This document shows, piece by piece, positions 23,749-34,277 of a stretch of 64,000 nt of DNA. Where the stretch lies: the NCBI GenBank assembly GCA_001466705.2, contig LATX02000057.1:434001-498000 (forward strand), written 5' to 3'. Under the pieces are notes generated by a model. That model searched no databases. It saw only the letters and a program-made list of their open reading frames with translations, and was not told the DNA's origin. Numbering within the stretch: position 1 is the stretch's first letter; each line of letters begins with the position of its first letter. The position numbers and the translations under genes were made by a program. The DNA is from Moniliophthora roreri (lineage: Eukaryota; Basidiomycota; Agaricomycetes; Agaricales; Marasmiaceae).

Positions 23749-25544
23749 TTAAATAGTAGTTCCTTCCGGTGTCGGATCCACCGCAGGCGGTGAAGGCACA
23801 GAGTGGCGCCTCGGCTTGTAGATAATCGCAATAATTAGTCCGAATATGATAAGTAGTAACAGGAAGATGCATTTCCTCCGCCCGGTATTTTTCTGATATC
23901 TGTGAATCATCAGGTCAGGCGATATACCAAAATGGAAACATGCTAGGCAGAACTTGAATCTAAAACTCGCCTTGTGGCAGTATCCAGCTCCTTGACGGCC
24001 TCGCCCATCTGTACAGCAGTTTGCTCAATGTTGTACTCAATACTGTCCAACAGAGTGCCTTGATCGATAACGAGCGTAGAGAGATCCTTGAACAGCTCTG
24101 CTAGAGATGCGATGGATTTTGCTATTTCTGTGATTTCACGGTCTCGATTCTGTAGGTCCAACGAGTCGGCTTGGGAAAGCGATAGAGATTGGGACTGCGT
24201 GTGCGTCTGCGGAACATACACCAACCAGAAAGGCCAAGAAGTGGAGCGTTCCCAAGTAGCAACAGAATCACCAAATGTCGTCGGGACGATTTAGACATTG
24301 CATAAACACAGGGTGGAGTATTCAAGCGGATTGATATGAGAAGCACCGGGATGTGTTAAAGAAATACGAAGTCATGATTGACATGTTACCAGTAGAATTA
24401 AAGGAATGGAATGAGAGATGACGCCACCGAGGGGAAAGGACAATCAGGAAGAAATAGAAATGAAAATGACGATCAGACTCGGCATATACCTAGACGACAA
24501 AAGGAAAACACACCGCGGCTTCCACGTCATCATCAACAGCACTCATTCCAGCTGAACCTCGCAGCGACACGGTGCCTGATGCAATTAACAAGTCCTGGTT
24601 TTTTATCGCATGGCCTTGAAGTTCTGCAGAAACATTTACGAAAAGTAGTCAGTCAAAGTCGAATCAAAATAGACCGACAAGTGTGTTCAAGTCTCATGAC
24701 ATTGTAATGCAAAAAGCGACCTAGCGAGATGCTGTTGTTTCTGGGGCACATGAGCTAGCCGCACGCGCTAAGGTTCGACTTGGGCGGGGAAAACACGGTA
24801 CAGAGGACTACTGATACGAGACGAAAACGCGACACGTACTTTCCATATATATCCTTTGTTTCTTTCGGAAGGTTGCACTCAAATCCTGAACCTTCGCGGC
24901 GAGACCACGCTGAACATTTTTAGCAGCCTGTGCCTCGGACTTTGATGCATCGGAGTGTGAAGGAGGAAATGGATGGGTGGTGGGTGTAATTCGTTGGATC
25001 AAAGATTGACATTGACGGAAATCCTATTCAGGAAGGTCAGGTCAATAGATGAAAGACGATTGCTAGAAAGAGTACATGCTTTTGTTATGTCAGTAGTCAT
25101 CGCTTCGATTTCCTGCTCTTCACGGGTACGGTCCGTGAAGCCGGGAAGAACATGTTTAGTGTGCAACTTTTCAAGTGCCGTGACTGTGAAGCAATGCGTC
25201 AGAAAACAAGACGCAGTTTGTGACATGTCAGAAAGTGGTAGTGCTTTACTTTTCGCCTGGGTGTCTGCAAGAACTAAATGAACCTGATCCGAGATGTCTA
25301 CCCTGTATACAGAGAATTGTGAGTGAGTATAGGAGCTGCAGCCAATGACTGCGACGCACCACTTTGGAGGTAATTCGATGTCAACTGTGCTGTGGTTTCC
25401 CGTCATGAGACCCTGCTGCTCGTCGTCCTGTGTGCCATATTGCTCATCATATGTATTCGTAAATCTTGAGCGAGAGAATCTGGTAGAAAAAGACTTCGAG
25501 TCGCGGTATGAGACGAAAAGCCCCGTTCTTGACCTAGTGGTCAT
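23749..25544 (-). CDS. TLG2: t-SNARE syntaxin of the Tlg2 / syntaxin-16 family
   Basis: This is a tail-anchored SNARE that drives fusion of endosome-derived vesicles with the trans-Golgi network. It opens MTTRSRTGLFVSYRDSKS, typical of the family, followed by an acidic linker and IELPPKW. The regulatory Habc helices follow (HVLPGFTDRTREEQEIEA and SEAQAAKNVQRGLAAKVQDL with YME). The SNARE motif contains IAKSIASLAELFKDLSTLVI and LLDSIEYNIEQTAVQMGEAV, with the zero-layer Gln in DQGTLLDSIEYN. A C-terminal membrane anchor follows a splice (CIFLLLLIIFGLIIAIIY), with a short tail ending PTPEGTTI. The order and length match Tlg2. Exons are numerous and small. Confidence 0.9.
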
Positions 25545-25923
25545 GGCAAGTAATTTTCATACAAAATTAGTTGGGGGCTGGCCGCTGGTGAGAGCATTGA
25601 CGTCCCGTATTCAAAAAAGGGAAGGTCACGCGTTGTGTGACGTCTAACGTCAGTATAAATTCCCCATCATCTGAAATTTTGGAAATCTCATCCGTTCCCC
25701 CTGAGTCGTCCGGCATTCCTCCTCCCTCCTCATATCTGCGCCAAAGAAATCCGTGTTGTCACGGATTGCTTGCTACGCTTCCAACAGTCCTCATATCTTG
25801 TCTTTACCCTGGAACACTCGAATTCACCGGTTCCGGTGCGTGGTCCGTGCCACCTTTCTGGACAAGACGCTGACTCTCAGAGTAGCAGAATTTTCTTCAT
25901 CCCTTGCAAGACCCACGCCATAG
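25545..25923. promoter_or_regulatory. Divergent promoter region, TLG2 / small Cys-rich gene
   Basis: This 379-base interval lies between two genes transcribed away from each other. No TATA box or repeat stands out. Confidence 0.35.
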
Positions 25924-26343
25924 ATGTGCCGAAATGATTCGTGAGTGTTTTTTTCGCAGTTTGGAATCCCATCTGATGACCTGTTATTGTCCACAGTGAA
26001 GGCATCAAGTACGGATGCGGACATTATGTGAAGGTAGGTCTGAGGACCACTTGGGCAGCGGAACTTCTGCTGACAGGATCATTCTGCAAGACCAGGGATG
26101 TACGAAAGATCGATTGTGGTCGCCCGGATTGTACTCTGTCGAGCCGGCATCCCAGACACTGCAATTCACCAGACTGTGCCATAGTGCGTCCGCCACACCC
26201 CCGCGCGTGCTCCTGAACATACATCTCATTCATTCATTTTCTAGTATTACGGCCCGGATCGCACGGAAACCATCACACACACCACTGAACAATATTGCCA
26301 ACACTGCGATGAATGGTACAAACCGAATCTCCGTCGACGTTGA
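25924..26343 (+). CDS. Small Cys/His-rich CGH protein, function unknown
   Basis: Four tiny exons join to about 83 residues: 25924-25940, 25997-26033, an exon beginning TRDVRKIDCGRPDC, and an exon starting at YYGPDRTETITHTT and ending WYKPNLRRR. Introns with good donors (gtgagtg, gtaggt, gtgcgt) and a tttctag acceptor keep the frame. The chain has an unusual density of metal-ligand residues: YGCGHYV, DCGRPDC, SRHPRHC, PDC, YCQHCDEW. It has no signal peptide, so it is probably cytosolic or nuclear and zinc-binding (inference). I recognise the general pattern, a CGH near the start with later DCG..C and YGPD, from small uncharacterised proteins of mushroom-forming fungi. The acceptor of the third exon (tctgcaag) is the weakest part of the model. 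Confidence 0.6.
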
Positions 26344-26627
26344 CCAATTACGACTCGGATGGTCCACCCTTGCTTTCGTCGCTGCTTTCGCCACGCCACG
26401 CCACACACCCAGCACTGCATCTATTCTATCCTAGAGTCGCTTGTAATCATCCACATCAATACCGTGTATCATTGCTTCCATTGCTATCCTAGTTATCCTA
26501 TCTATTCGTATTCTGTTTGCATCTCATATTATCATTCACCATATATTATTACAACTCACTCTTCTTTGTGCATTACACAGTCACTCTACAAACAGGAAAA
26601 ATGTACAAATTGTCCATTATCATTTGA

Positions 26628-28674
26628 TTACCATTTGACTGCCAGTCCAATTACCTCGCTCTCAACGGCGCGGTATTGCGTTCTAAGCGACGCGTTTGAG
26701 TTTCTCCGGCCAAGTTCATCCGTTACATCGATTAATAGCCGATCCGCAATCTTCATCTGCTTGCAACTCCCGTAAACGTGCCCCACGTCCCTAATTTCCC
26801 CAGCCATCTTCTCATCCCCATTAGTCAAGGGTGGTGTAGCAGGAGGTGTGGGTAGATCGTGCCAGTATGCTTCTTCCACCTTTTTATTCCACTCTCTATT
26901 TCCCCACTTCACTTCCATGCTTCTTTCACTTTGAGCAATCACCCCGTTGTCACCCCAGTCTCGTAGAAACCCTTCCTCATCCAGGCCTTCTCTGCTCGGT
27001 GGTTTCAATTGGCCGCCACCGTTGACACATCCTCCAGGACATGCCATCACTTCGATATAATCATATCCTTTGTCCTCACCTGAGCCATCGTCAGGAGCTT
27101 TTCTTCCTCTTCTGATACCAACAGCTTTTCCAGATAGCCTCCCTGCGGCACCGGACCCTACCCTGACGCCACTCTCTTTCCCGACCTTTCTAACAACATT
27201 CTGCAAATTCCTAAATCCATAACATTTGGCCCCTTTGAAGATAACTTCGCCTTCACTTTCACCGCCTCGTCGCCGCAGCACAAATTCCTCGTAATCCGCG
27301 TTTCGAACCTGTTTCACAAAGAGCTCCAGCTCCGAGTTGGTTTCCTGTAAATGTGATATAATCGAATGAAGGTACGACCCCGAGGCGGTTCCTGGATGCT
27401 GCAGCAGTTCCGGTAACGTGTAATCCGTGATAGTCGGTGACGTGGAAAGCGGCAATGGTGCAGGGGGTGAATCCAGCTCCCCGGGTACCGGCACGGTTAG
27501 GTCGTATCCTTTGTCTTTGGCGAGTCGCTCTAATTCTCCCGTGGTAATGACGCAGTCCACGTCGCGCGTAGCGTACAACTCCTTGTAAAAATCACTACGT
27601 GAAGCCTCGAGTTTCTTGTCATAACAAGGCATTACGGTAACGTGGTAGACATCTTGTGGCCTGTATGCGTTCGGAAACCGAAACCGGAAATTAAAAGATG
27701 AGCAACGAGATGGACAAAAGGAAAGAGCCTAGACCCACATTTTACCCCATCGACTGCCCATCCATACTTTCACGAGCGTGCCCATGACTTGTTGGGGACT
27801 CTTGGTATTCGAGATAAACGGGAGCATCTCGGCGTGCGTCTTTTCGGCGTAACAGATCCATCCGGGACATGCGCCGGCAAGCATTGGTAGTTGAGGAGGA
27901 TCCGAGGCAGGGTCGGACTTTCTCTGACGATGTTTCTCTTTTCGCTCTATGAACTCTTTCACATGCTCTCTCAAAGCCACATGTCTGGCAAACGTCGTAT
28001 CGAATACAAAGTCAAACCCCAACACCTCCTTGCAGAAGACTCGAAGCCGACGCAAGAGCTGACGTGGTGTAACTGGAAATGAAGAATAGAAGGAGAGGGA
28101 CGCTGCGAGTGAGGCAAGGGATTGAGGAGCTATGGATATGACCGGAATCTTTCGGCTAGAGGTGGGGGCAGAAGCATTCGACTCCAGAAAATTGAGAACT
28201 TCTGTATGCGATTGGAGTGTGATGAGGACAGATTCTGCGGAGGTGATGCAACCGCTGAACGAATAAAGTGATCATGTTGGCATATCGGTTGGGGTGAACG
28301 AGAGGAAGGCCAAGACACACCTACACGCCAGACAGTCATTCAAACTGACCTGCGCCTGCTCTAATCTCCTGCCATCGCCGGTAGATGTTGATGAGCCTGT
28401 TGCGACTTCGTAGTATGATCCGTTCGCGTCAATACGAATCTCCGTCTAGCAAGTGGAGTGAGTATTACGAGTAAAGACACAGAGAACCACGCACTGATGC
28501 AGCAGCAACGTCCTCCTGACCTCCCTCCGGTTTAACTTGTTCCACAGGTTTTATGCATGCCTGCGATGGTGTAATGAAGTCATTCAGATCCGTCAAAGTC
28601 TATTCGTCTTAAGCCGTCAGTTACTGCAATATCCAGCGATTGAAGAAACGAACTAGAGCGCCAGAGAATGCCAT
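26628..28674 (-). CDS. NAR1: Cytosolic Fe-S cluster assembly factor NAR1
   Basis: NAR1 is an iron-only-hydrogenase-like protein of the cytosolic iron-sulfur assembly (CIA) machinery. It passes clusters from the Cfd1-Nbp35 scaffold to the Cia1 targeting complex. The first exon encodes MAFSGAL; a splice gives TLTDLNDFITPSQACIKP, with the first N-terminal Cys. The CxxCxxC cluster motif is seen as LNDCLACSGCITSAE. The C-terminal H-cluster-like ligands are in AGACPGWICYAEKTH, VMPCYDKKLEASR and EVMACPGGCVNGGGQ. The main C-terminal exon is 26628-27632. All eight expected cysteines are therefore visible. The chain carries extra Ser/Lys/Pro loops relative to yeast. The start codon lies about 300 bases from the divergent TRM112 gene. 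Confidence 0.93.
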
Positions 28675-28972
28675 GATGAGGGTAAGAAAGAGAGAAAGAT
28701 CAGTCAGTCAACTTACCACCGATGGCTTCTACCACGAATAATGTATTCGGTTTTTCGGAGCTGCATGAAAAGAGCTGACAAAGCCCGATGTGCTCTCTGA
28801 ATTAGAACGCCCGAGATACGGGATATCACAAGTTTAACCAGAATACAGCCCGGATGAATACCCTGATTCAAATATTCAACCTGGAACTTTGGAACTCGAT
28901 GCTCGCAACTTGCAACAGCACCCGTGGGAATACGAGATAAACGCCTAGACTCAAACTTCCTTTCCAGCAACG

Positions 28973-29525
28973 ATGGTACGCCTCATAACTCACAATCTCC
29001 TCGCTTGCCATGCCAAAGGGTGCACCTCCAACAATTTTCCTCTCCAATTCAAGGATGTCCAAGTCGAAATACGCGAGGCTGACTTCAATCCCGATTTCGT
29101 CAAGCACTTTATCCCAAAACTAGAATGGAAGGCCCTAGTTGACTCTGCGAAAGAGGCAAGTACGTTGGTTCCTTCACTATCCTAATCATGGGTAGTTGAC
29201 CGGAATGGTTCTTGGTATAGCTTGGTGACGCATCTCTACCGTTGGAACAACCAGAAATGGTGGATGACGAGCTTTTGAAAAATTTACATCATGTTCTGCT
29301 TGAGGTGCGATTGTTCAGATCCGCGATGTTTCCCGGCATTTATACCTCCATGGATAACAGATTCATGTGGAGGAAGGCATCATGATATGTCCAAACTGTA
29401 GTCACAACTATTCAATCTCAAACGGCATACCGAACATGGTGCGCACGCGATACTCTACTTTAATTGCTCAGCAAGGACTTAGAGATCTTCCATTTAAGCT
29501 TCTGGCCGAGCATGAAATTGGCTGA
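28973..29525 (+). CDS. TRM112: TRM112 methyltransferase activator subunit
   Basis: Trm112 is a small zinc-finger partner that stabilises several methyltransferases acting on tRNA, rRNA and eRF1 (Trm9, Trm11, Bud23, Mtq2). The sequence opens MVRLITHNLLACHAKGC and runs through FPLQFKDVQVEIRE and DFVKHFIPKLEWKALVDSAK to a second exon with LGDASLPLEQPEMVDDELL. The third exon gives IHVEEGIMICPNCSHNYSIS; with the N-terminal Cys pair this CPNC supplies the zinc site. The protein ends LLAEHEIG. The full family length (about 120 residues) is present. Intron 1 (29156-29220) starts with GCAAGT rather than GT, because only that splice joins KE to LGD in frame. Confidence 0.93.
29156..29220 (+). other. 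GC-AG intron in TRM112
   Basis: This 65-base intron is bounded by GCAAGT and TATAG. The only nearby GT (in aagtacg) gives a stop codon after splicing, whereas the GC donor gives the conserved AKELGD junction. GC-AG introns are a known minority class handled by the major spliceosome. Confidence 0.75.
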
Positions 29526-29772
29526 AGATCGGTGCGCTGTCTGCTGCAAGTTCGTCCAAGCATCGGGAACAAAGGAGAGGAGCGGGATGAGCAGGAAGGA
29601 CAGGCTTTAGTCTTTGGACTTCGAAAATGTGCTCCTCGAATTCGGGAACCTCAAAATACAACATTTGTTTATCCGTTTGTATTAAATACCATGTGAAAAC
29701 GACCTCCACTACCACTTCAAGATGTAGACATGTAATGCGGACTATGGTGCGGGGATGTGCGGGTCTAGGTCT

Positions 29773-30947
29773 TTACTCTGCAGCGAGTTCTAGCTTGATT
29801 TTGGCAATAGCAGCTGCTGGATTGAGGCCCTTCGGGCAAGTTCGGGAACCTACGAGGTAAATGACACCGTTAACACCGATTCCTAGCGCCTCGAGCGGGG
29901 CGACAACTCACAGTTGAAGATCGTATGACACCTGTACATGCTCATCTCGTTCTGCAGCTTCTCCTTACGTTGAGCGCCGTAAGAGTCCTAAGGTAAAGGG
30001 GTAAAAGTGTGATAATGAGCTTCAGATTATGGACGAGGCGCGGATATCAAACATACCCGAGAGTCGGCGATCCATCGGTAAGCCTGCATTAATGTAGCCG
30101 GACCAAGATATTCGTCCTGGTTCCACCAGTATGATGGACAAGAGGTCGAGCAGCAGGCGCAAAGAATACATTCGTAGAGACCGTCCAACTTACGACGGTC
30201 CTCCTGCGATTGAAGAAATTCTCCTATGGAACACCTTGGTCAGGAGAGCGGTAGAACAACACTAGAAGTACCACTCACCTTTCTCGGGAGGGTTGTCATT
30301 CTGGAGATAGGGCTGGATAGACTTGTATTGCTTGTAGAAGAGAGTGAGGTCGGGAACGAGGTCCTTGACGATATACACTGTAGATGAGACACCCGTGAGT
30401 CATTGCAACAGCCAAGAAGTGGAATTAACTCACTGTGAGGTAAAGGATAGACCTTGGTGTCCTTAGCGCCATTTCTATCGATTCGGCAGAGACAAGCGAG
30501 GGTGTTCTGACCGTCGATGTTCATTGCACAAGACCCACAAATACCCTCTCTGCATGACCTTCGGAAGGTGAGGGTGGGGTCTATGTCATTCTTAATCTTG
30601 ATGAGAGCATCGAGAATCTGAGAATGGTGAGTGTACTAGCTTCCGCAGTATGAACATTGGAAGATACCATAGGTCCACATTGGTTGAGGTCAATGGTATA
30701 TGACTGCAATGTCGGCTTCTTGGACGGTTCATCAGGATTCTGCAAGGAGTATCAGATTCATTGGCCTTCGAATCTCTGGAAGCCATACCCAGCGATAAAT
30801 CTTGAACTCCTTGTTCAATACCGGCTTCTGCAAAGGCTCTGCCTGGAAAGCGGGGATAGAAGAGGAAAAAGTCCTTGCTTGAAACTTTGGAGCACAAGTG
30901 GCCCGTCTAGAGGAAACGCGCAGAGCAGACGAGAATACAGACTGCAT
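29773..30947 (-). CDS. SDH2: Succinate dehydrogenase iron-sulfur subunit
   Basis: SDH2/SDHB is the electron-carrying subunit of mitochondrial complex II, linking the citric acid cycle to ubiquinone. The start at 30947 opens a mitochondrial presequence ([16 protein letters not shown], basic and without acids). The [2Fe-2S] ligands are in [17 protein letters not shown] and NTLAC; the [4Fe-4S] ligands in [16 protein letters not shown]; the [3Fe-4S] ligands in CHTIFNC and, after a splice, [10 protein letters not shown]. The conserved end [14 protein letters not shown] is intact. The gene is divided by about seven short introns. It faces the unknown gene at 31098 across only 150 bases. An upstream in-frame Met would give a hydrophobic extension unlike a presequence, so I prefer 30947. 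Confidence 0.95.
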
Positions 30948-31097
30948 GACGAGGACGACGATGGTGGCGAAGGAGAAAGCAGCAAGGAGAGACCTGGATT
31001 GCCCAACCACTCAGCTCCGAAACGGGACGGTCCGGAATTTTTTACGGGCATCGGGGAACAAGCGACCAATCATGATGCATTCATTGACGATGGCCCC

Positions 31098-31975
31098 ATG
31101 AAATCACTCCTGTCATCGTCAACTCCTCTCTTAACTCTACTGGCAATTCCACTGGCAGTATATATTGTTTCAAGAGCAAATCGTATCTGAACCATCAAGT
31201 TCAAGTAAATCGAGTGCGCTAGAACATATTTCATCTTATGAAAACGGTTTACCTGAAGGGGGACACGGATTCAGATCCCAGCCCGGCCATGGATCTGGTT
31301 TGTTTTATGTTCTCCTCAAATGCTCTGGTGCTTCTTCTCTATCTACGGTCATGCCGTCCACGATCCTGAAGTTCTCCGCTCGGGATTCTACGTGCTTTGA
31401 GGATTCGAATAAGGTTAGTACCTGCTCGGTGCTAAGTATCTTCAGCGAGAAGTATGTCTTACTGGAACGGTTTCGCCTTTAGGTCAAAGACACTCCTCGC
31501 ACCCGGATGAATAGCTTACTGCTCAAGTCCAAGAATTTATTGAGATTACCTTTCTCCCATGATGATGTGCGTAGCCCGACAAAAGTGCTTGGTTGCACTG
31601 TGCTTATCATCCCCTTCCCAGGAATCGGAATACAGACGTAAATCGATTACCAGAGCTACCGGTAACAGCAGGTTTCGGCCTTCTAGCATCTACGAAATCA
31701 TAACGCCTCGGCCTTCACTGCCCGTCACGGTACAGCGACCCCCACGAGTAGAACGTCAACCCACGCGTGCCTGGTTGACATGTTCAAGTCTGAGTTCTGT
31801 TTACGATCCCTTTCAACTTGACTCCTTGGCACCTCGCTATTCCACTTTTGCGCGAGGTCCCCACAGTATGGTTATATCTCCGACGTTCGATTACTGGGTG
31901 CGGGCTCCCAACGATGAAGGAACTTCAAGTGGCTTGCCAGATGATTCTGAGCCTCCCCCTTACACTCCATTCTAG
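31098..31975 (+). CDS. Hypothetical protein with C-terminal PPxY motif
   Basis: I do not recognise this gene. A plausible model starts at 31098 with a hydrophobic N-terminus (MKSLLSSSTPLLTLLAIPLA) that could be a signal or anchor. It uses a short intron to reach HISSYENGLPEGG, another to join EDSNK to VKDTPRTRMNSLLL, and a third to join FSHDD to ESEYRRKSITR. The last exon is the best supported: a basic and Pro-rich region followed by PTFDYWVRAPNDEG and the ending EPPPYTPF. PPPY is a PPxY motif, which in other proteins binds WW domains of Nedd4/Rsp5-type ubiquitin ligases. The first two exons are uncertain, and the true start may differ. It diverges from SDH2 with a gap of 150 bases. Confidence 0.5.
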
Positions 31976-32566
31976 AATTCCCAGGGATGGGATGTCATTT
32001 GAAGATCTTGCGACAAACCATTGAATATCTCTTGCGAGCATCCCAGGAATACTCGTTGTATTTAAATGCTTATGTACTTTCTCGATCGCAAAAACAAGTC
32101 GATTCAGCCGTCGGAGCCCACATCCTACGCAAGGCCAACTCCGCCGGTACAGCTTAGCGCTCACTTGAAGTCTTCCCTCTGACTGTTGAGATACGTGCGA
32201 GAACTAGTACAGACTAGTACCTTTGAGGTGCACGAGATCCGCATCAATGTACTTGCAGCAGTCGTTGAAATTAAATCTGCGACGCATCCTACATCTGAAT
32301 CCTTCGAAAGACTTCACGACTCTGTTATTTCTGCACTTGCTCTCATTCCAATGAAGACAAACAAGGTGAGGCGCTGCCGACGGCACCTTCCAAGCAGTTG
32401 TACGAATCATGAGAAACCAATTGGCGGCTATGTACCCATTCGTTGAACCGGAGTGGATTTTTCACACGGGATTCGAGAAAACACGTATATCATTGGCGAC
32501 GATGACGGGCCTTGGCTGTGTTGGCCAATTCGTCTTGCCTCTCGCCTTCACCTGACCTTCACCACC
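31976..32566. other. Intergenic region upstream of ferrochelatase
   Basis: This 591-base interval runs between the PPxY gene and HEM15. A plus-strand open frame at 32186-32446 lacks recognisable domains and an intron pattern, so I do not call it. No TATA box is clear. The A-rich context CACCACCATGA at the HEM15 start fits a good initiation site. Confidence 0.4.
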
Positions 32567-34033
32567 ATGAGACTTCCAAAGTTATCATCCTCAGTGTCTT
32601 CATTGTCTCGGTCCTTCGCGTCAGTCCATAATGGTTCATCTAGGTAACGCGTCTTTTCGTCAGCCCTACAGTAATGGATTCTCAAAGCCATCGCTGCAGT
32701 CCCACAGGTTCGCTTTGACTTGTAGCATTTTTATCGCGTTGCCACTGATGTTTGGTAAAAAAAAAAAGCCGTTGTAATGCTCAATATGGGCGGCCCTTCG
32801 ACAGTACGTACACCAATTTTCTCGGAGATTCACTTGCCAACGTCTTATTAAGGTTCCCGAAACGCACGACTTCCTACTGAATCTTTTCTCAGATGGAGAC
32901 CTTATTCCCTTACCATTCCAACGATTCCTTGCGCCTATCATCGCTAAACGGCGGACTCCTCAAATCGAGAAGCAATATGCCGATATTGGAGGTGGTTCTC
33001 CCATTCTTCACTATACCCGACTCCAGGGCGAAGGTATGGCGAAACTACTTGATGAGCTCCATCCCGAAACGGCACCGCACAAGTCCTACGTGGCATTCCG
33101 TTACGCAAAACCCTTGACCCAAGAAACTGCTCGCCAAATGAAGGCCGACGGAGTTAGACGCGCGATCGCCTTCACGCAGTACCCCCAGTACAGTTGCAGC
33201 ACAACGGGGAGCAGTCTTAATGAGCTTTACAGACGGGGCAAAGCAGGAGAATTTGGTGATATCCAATGGAGTGTTATTGATCGTTGGGGCACTCACCCAG
33301 GGTTTATTGAGGTTCGTGTTTTCCCTGAAATGCAAAACCGTAAAATAGAGAAAACTCGTGGACAAAGTAAAATTCACCAATCTTCCTTCTAGGCTGTTGC
33401 CCAGAACATCGAAGCTACACTCGCTAAGTACCCTGCTTCTTCGAGATCGGAAGTCGTTCTCTTGTTCTCTGCACACTCGCTGCCCATGTCCGTGGTAAAC
33501 CGCGGCGACCCATATGTGCTCGAGGTCTCGGCAACGGTGTCGGCTGTTATGGGTCGGTTAGGACAGTCGAATCCGTACCGTCTCGTCTGGCAATCACAAG
33601 TAGGGCCATCTGCATGGATGGGCATGCAAACAGGGGAAGCCTTGAAAGGCTTGGCTCGCCTAGGTCGCAAGCAAGTTATTCTTGTCCCTATAGCTTTCAC
33701 AAGCGACCACATCGAGACGTTGTATGAGCTTGATTTAGAGTACGCAAAAGAGGCGCGAGAAGTGAGCTTCTCCCTTACCTACTTACGTCGGTCCTTTCCT
33801 GGATACTTACGTGTATATTGCTCCAGCATGGCATCCATATCGAGCGAGCGCCGTCCCTCAACGAGTCGCCAGTATTTATCCGTGCCCTGGCTGACATTGC
33901 GGCGGAACACCTCCGGAGTCAGAAAACCGGGAAACTTGGACCCACAAGTGTTCAGCTGGGCCTTCGATGCCCCGGGTGCACCAACGCAACATGTGAACAA
34001 CAGAAGTCGTGGTTCTTTAACGGGGGACATTGA
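32567..34033 (+). CDS. HEM15: Ferrochelatase, [2Fe-2S] type
   Basis: Ferrochelatase inserts ferrous iron into protoporphyrin IX on the matrix side of the inner mitochondrial membrane, the last step of haem synthesis. The likely presequence is [20 protein letters not shown]. The core starts at [12 protein letters not shown] and continues after a splice with [37 protein letters not shown] and [20 protein letters not shown]. It then runs through [30 protein letters not shown] with the catalytic His, [12 protein letters not shown] and [20 protein letters not shown]. The C-terminus [18 protein letters not shown] has the CPxC..NxxC pattern that, with the Cys of QYSCSTTG, holds a [2Fe-2S] cluster in human and fission-yeast enzymes; budding yeast lacks it. 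The join between the presequence and the core is unclear because of an 11-A run at 32757-32767. Confidence 0.92.
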
Positions 34034-34232
34034 TATGGGGATAACGTGTGTCTGCAGGGAAATGACAATAGGTGAATTGTAGAAGACACACGATCAGTTC
34101 GGGGACTTGTTTTTCGGTCACTGTATAGATGCATCAAAAATGTATTTCACCCTGGAACGATGAAAAGTTTTGCAAGCCTTTTTTTCCTTTTAGCGCTTAT
34201 CTCATCAGGTCAGCGTTTCGAGGTAGAAAGGA

Positions 34233-34239
34233 TATAAAA
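34233..34239 (+). promoter_or_regulatory. TATA box of ERG8
   Basis: TATAAAA lies 45 bases upstream of the ERG8 ATG at 34278, inside the 244-base gap after HEM15. Confidence 0.5.
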
Positions 34240-34277
34240 GCATTGTAGTACTTGACGGTAAACTCGTATAGCCCGTA

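Noticed and set aside
32186..32446. Plus-strand open frame upstream of HEM15
   Set aside because: It has no recognisable domain, and the context fits a promoter.
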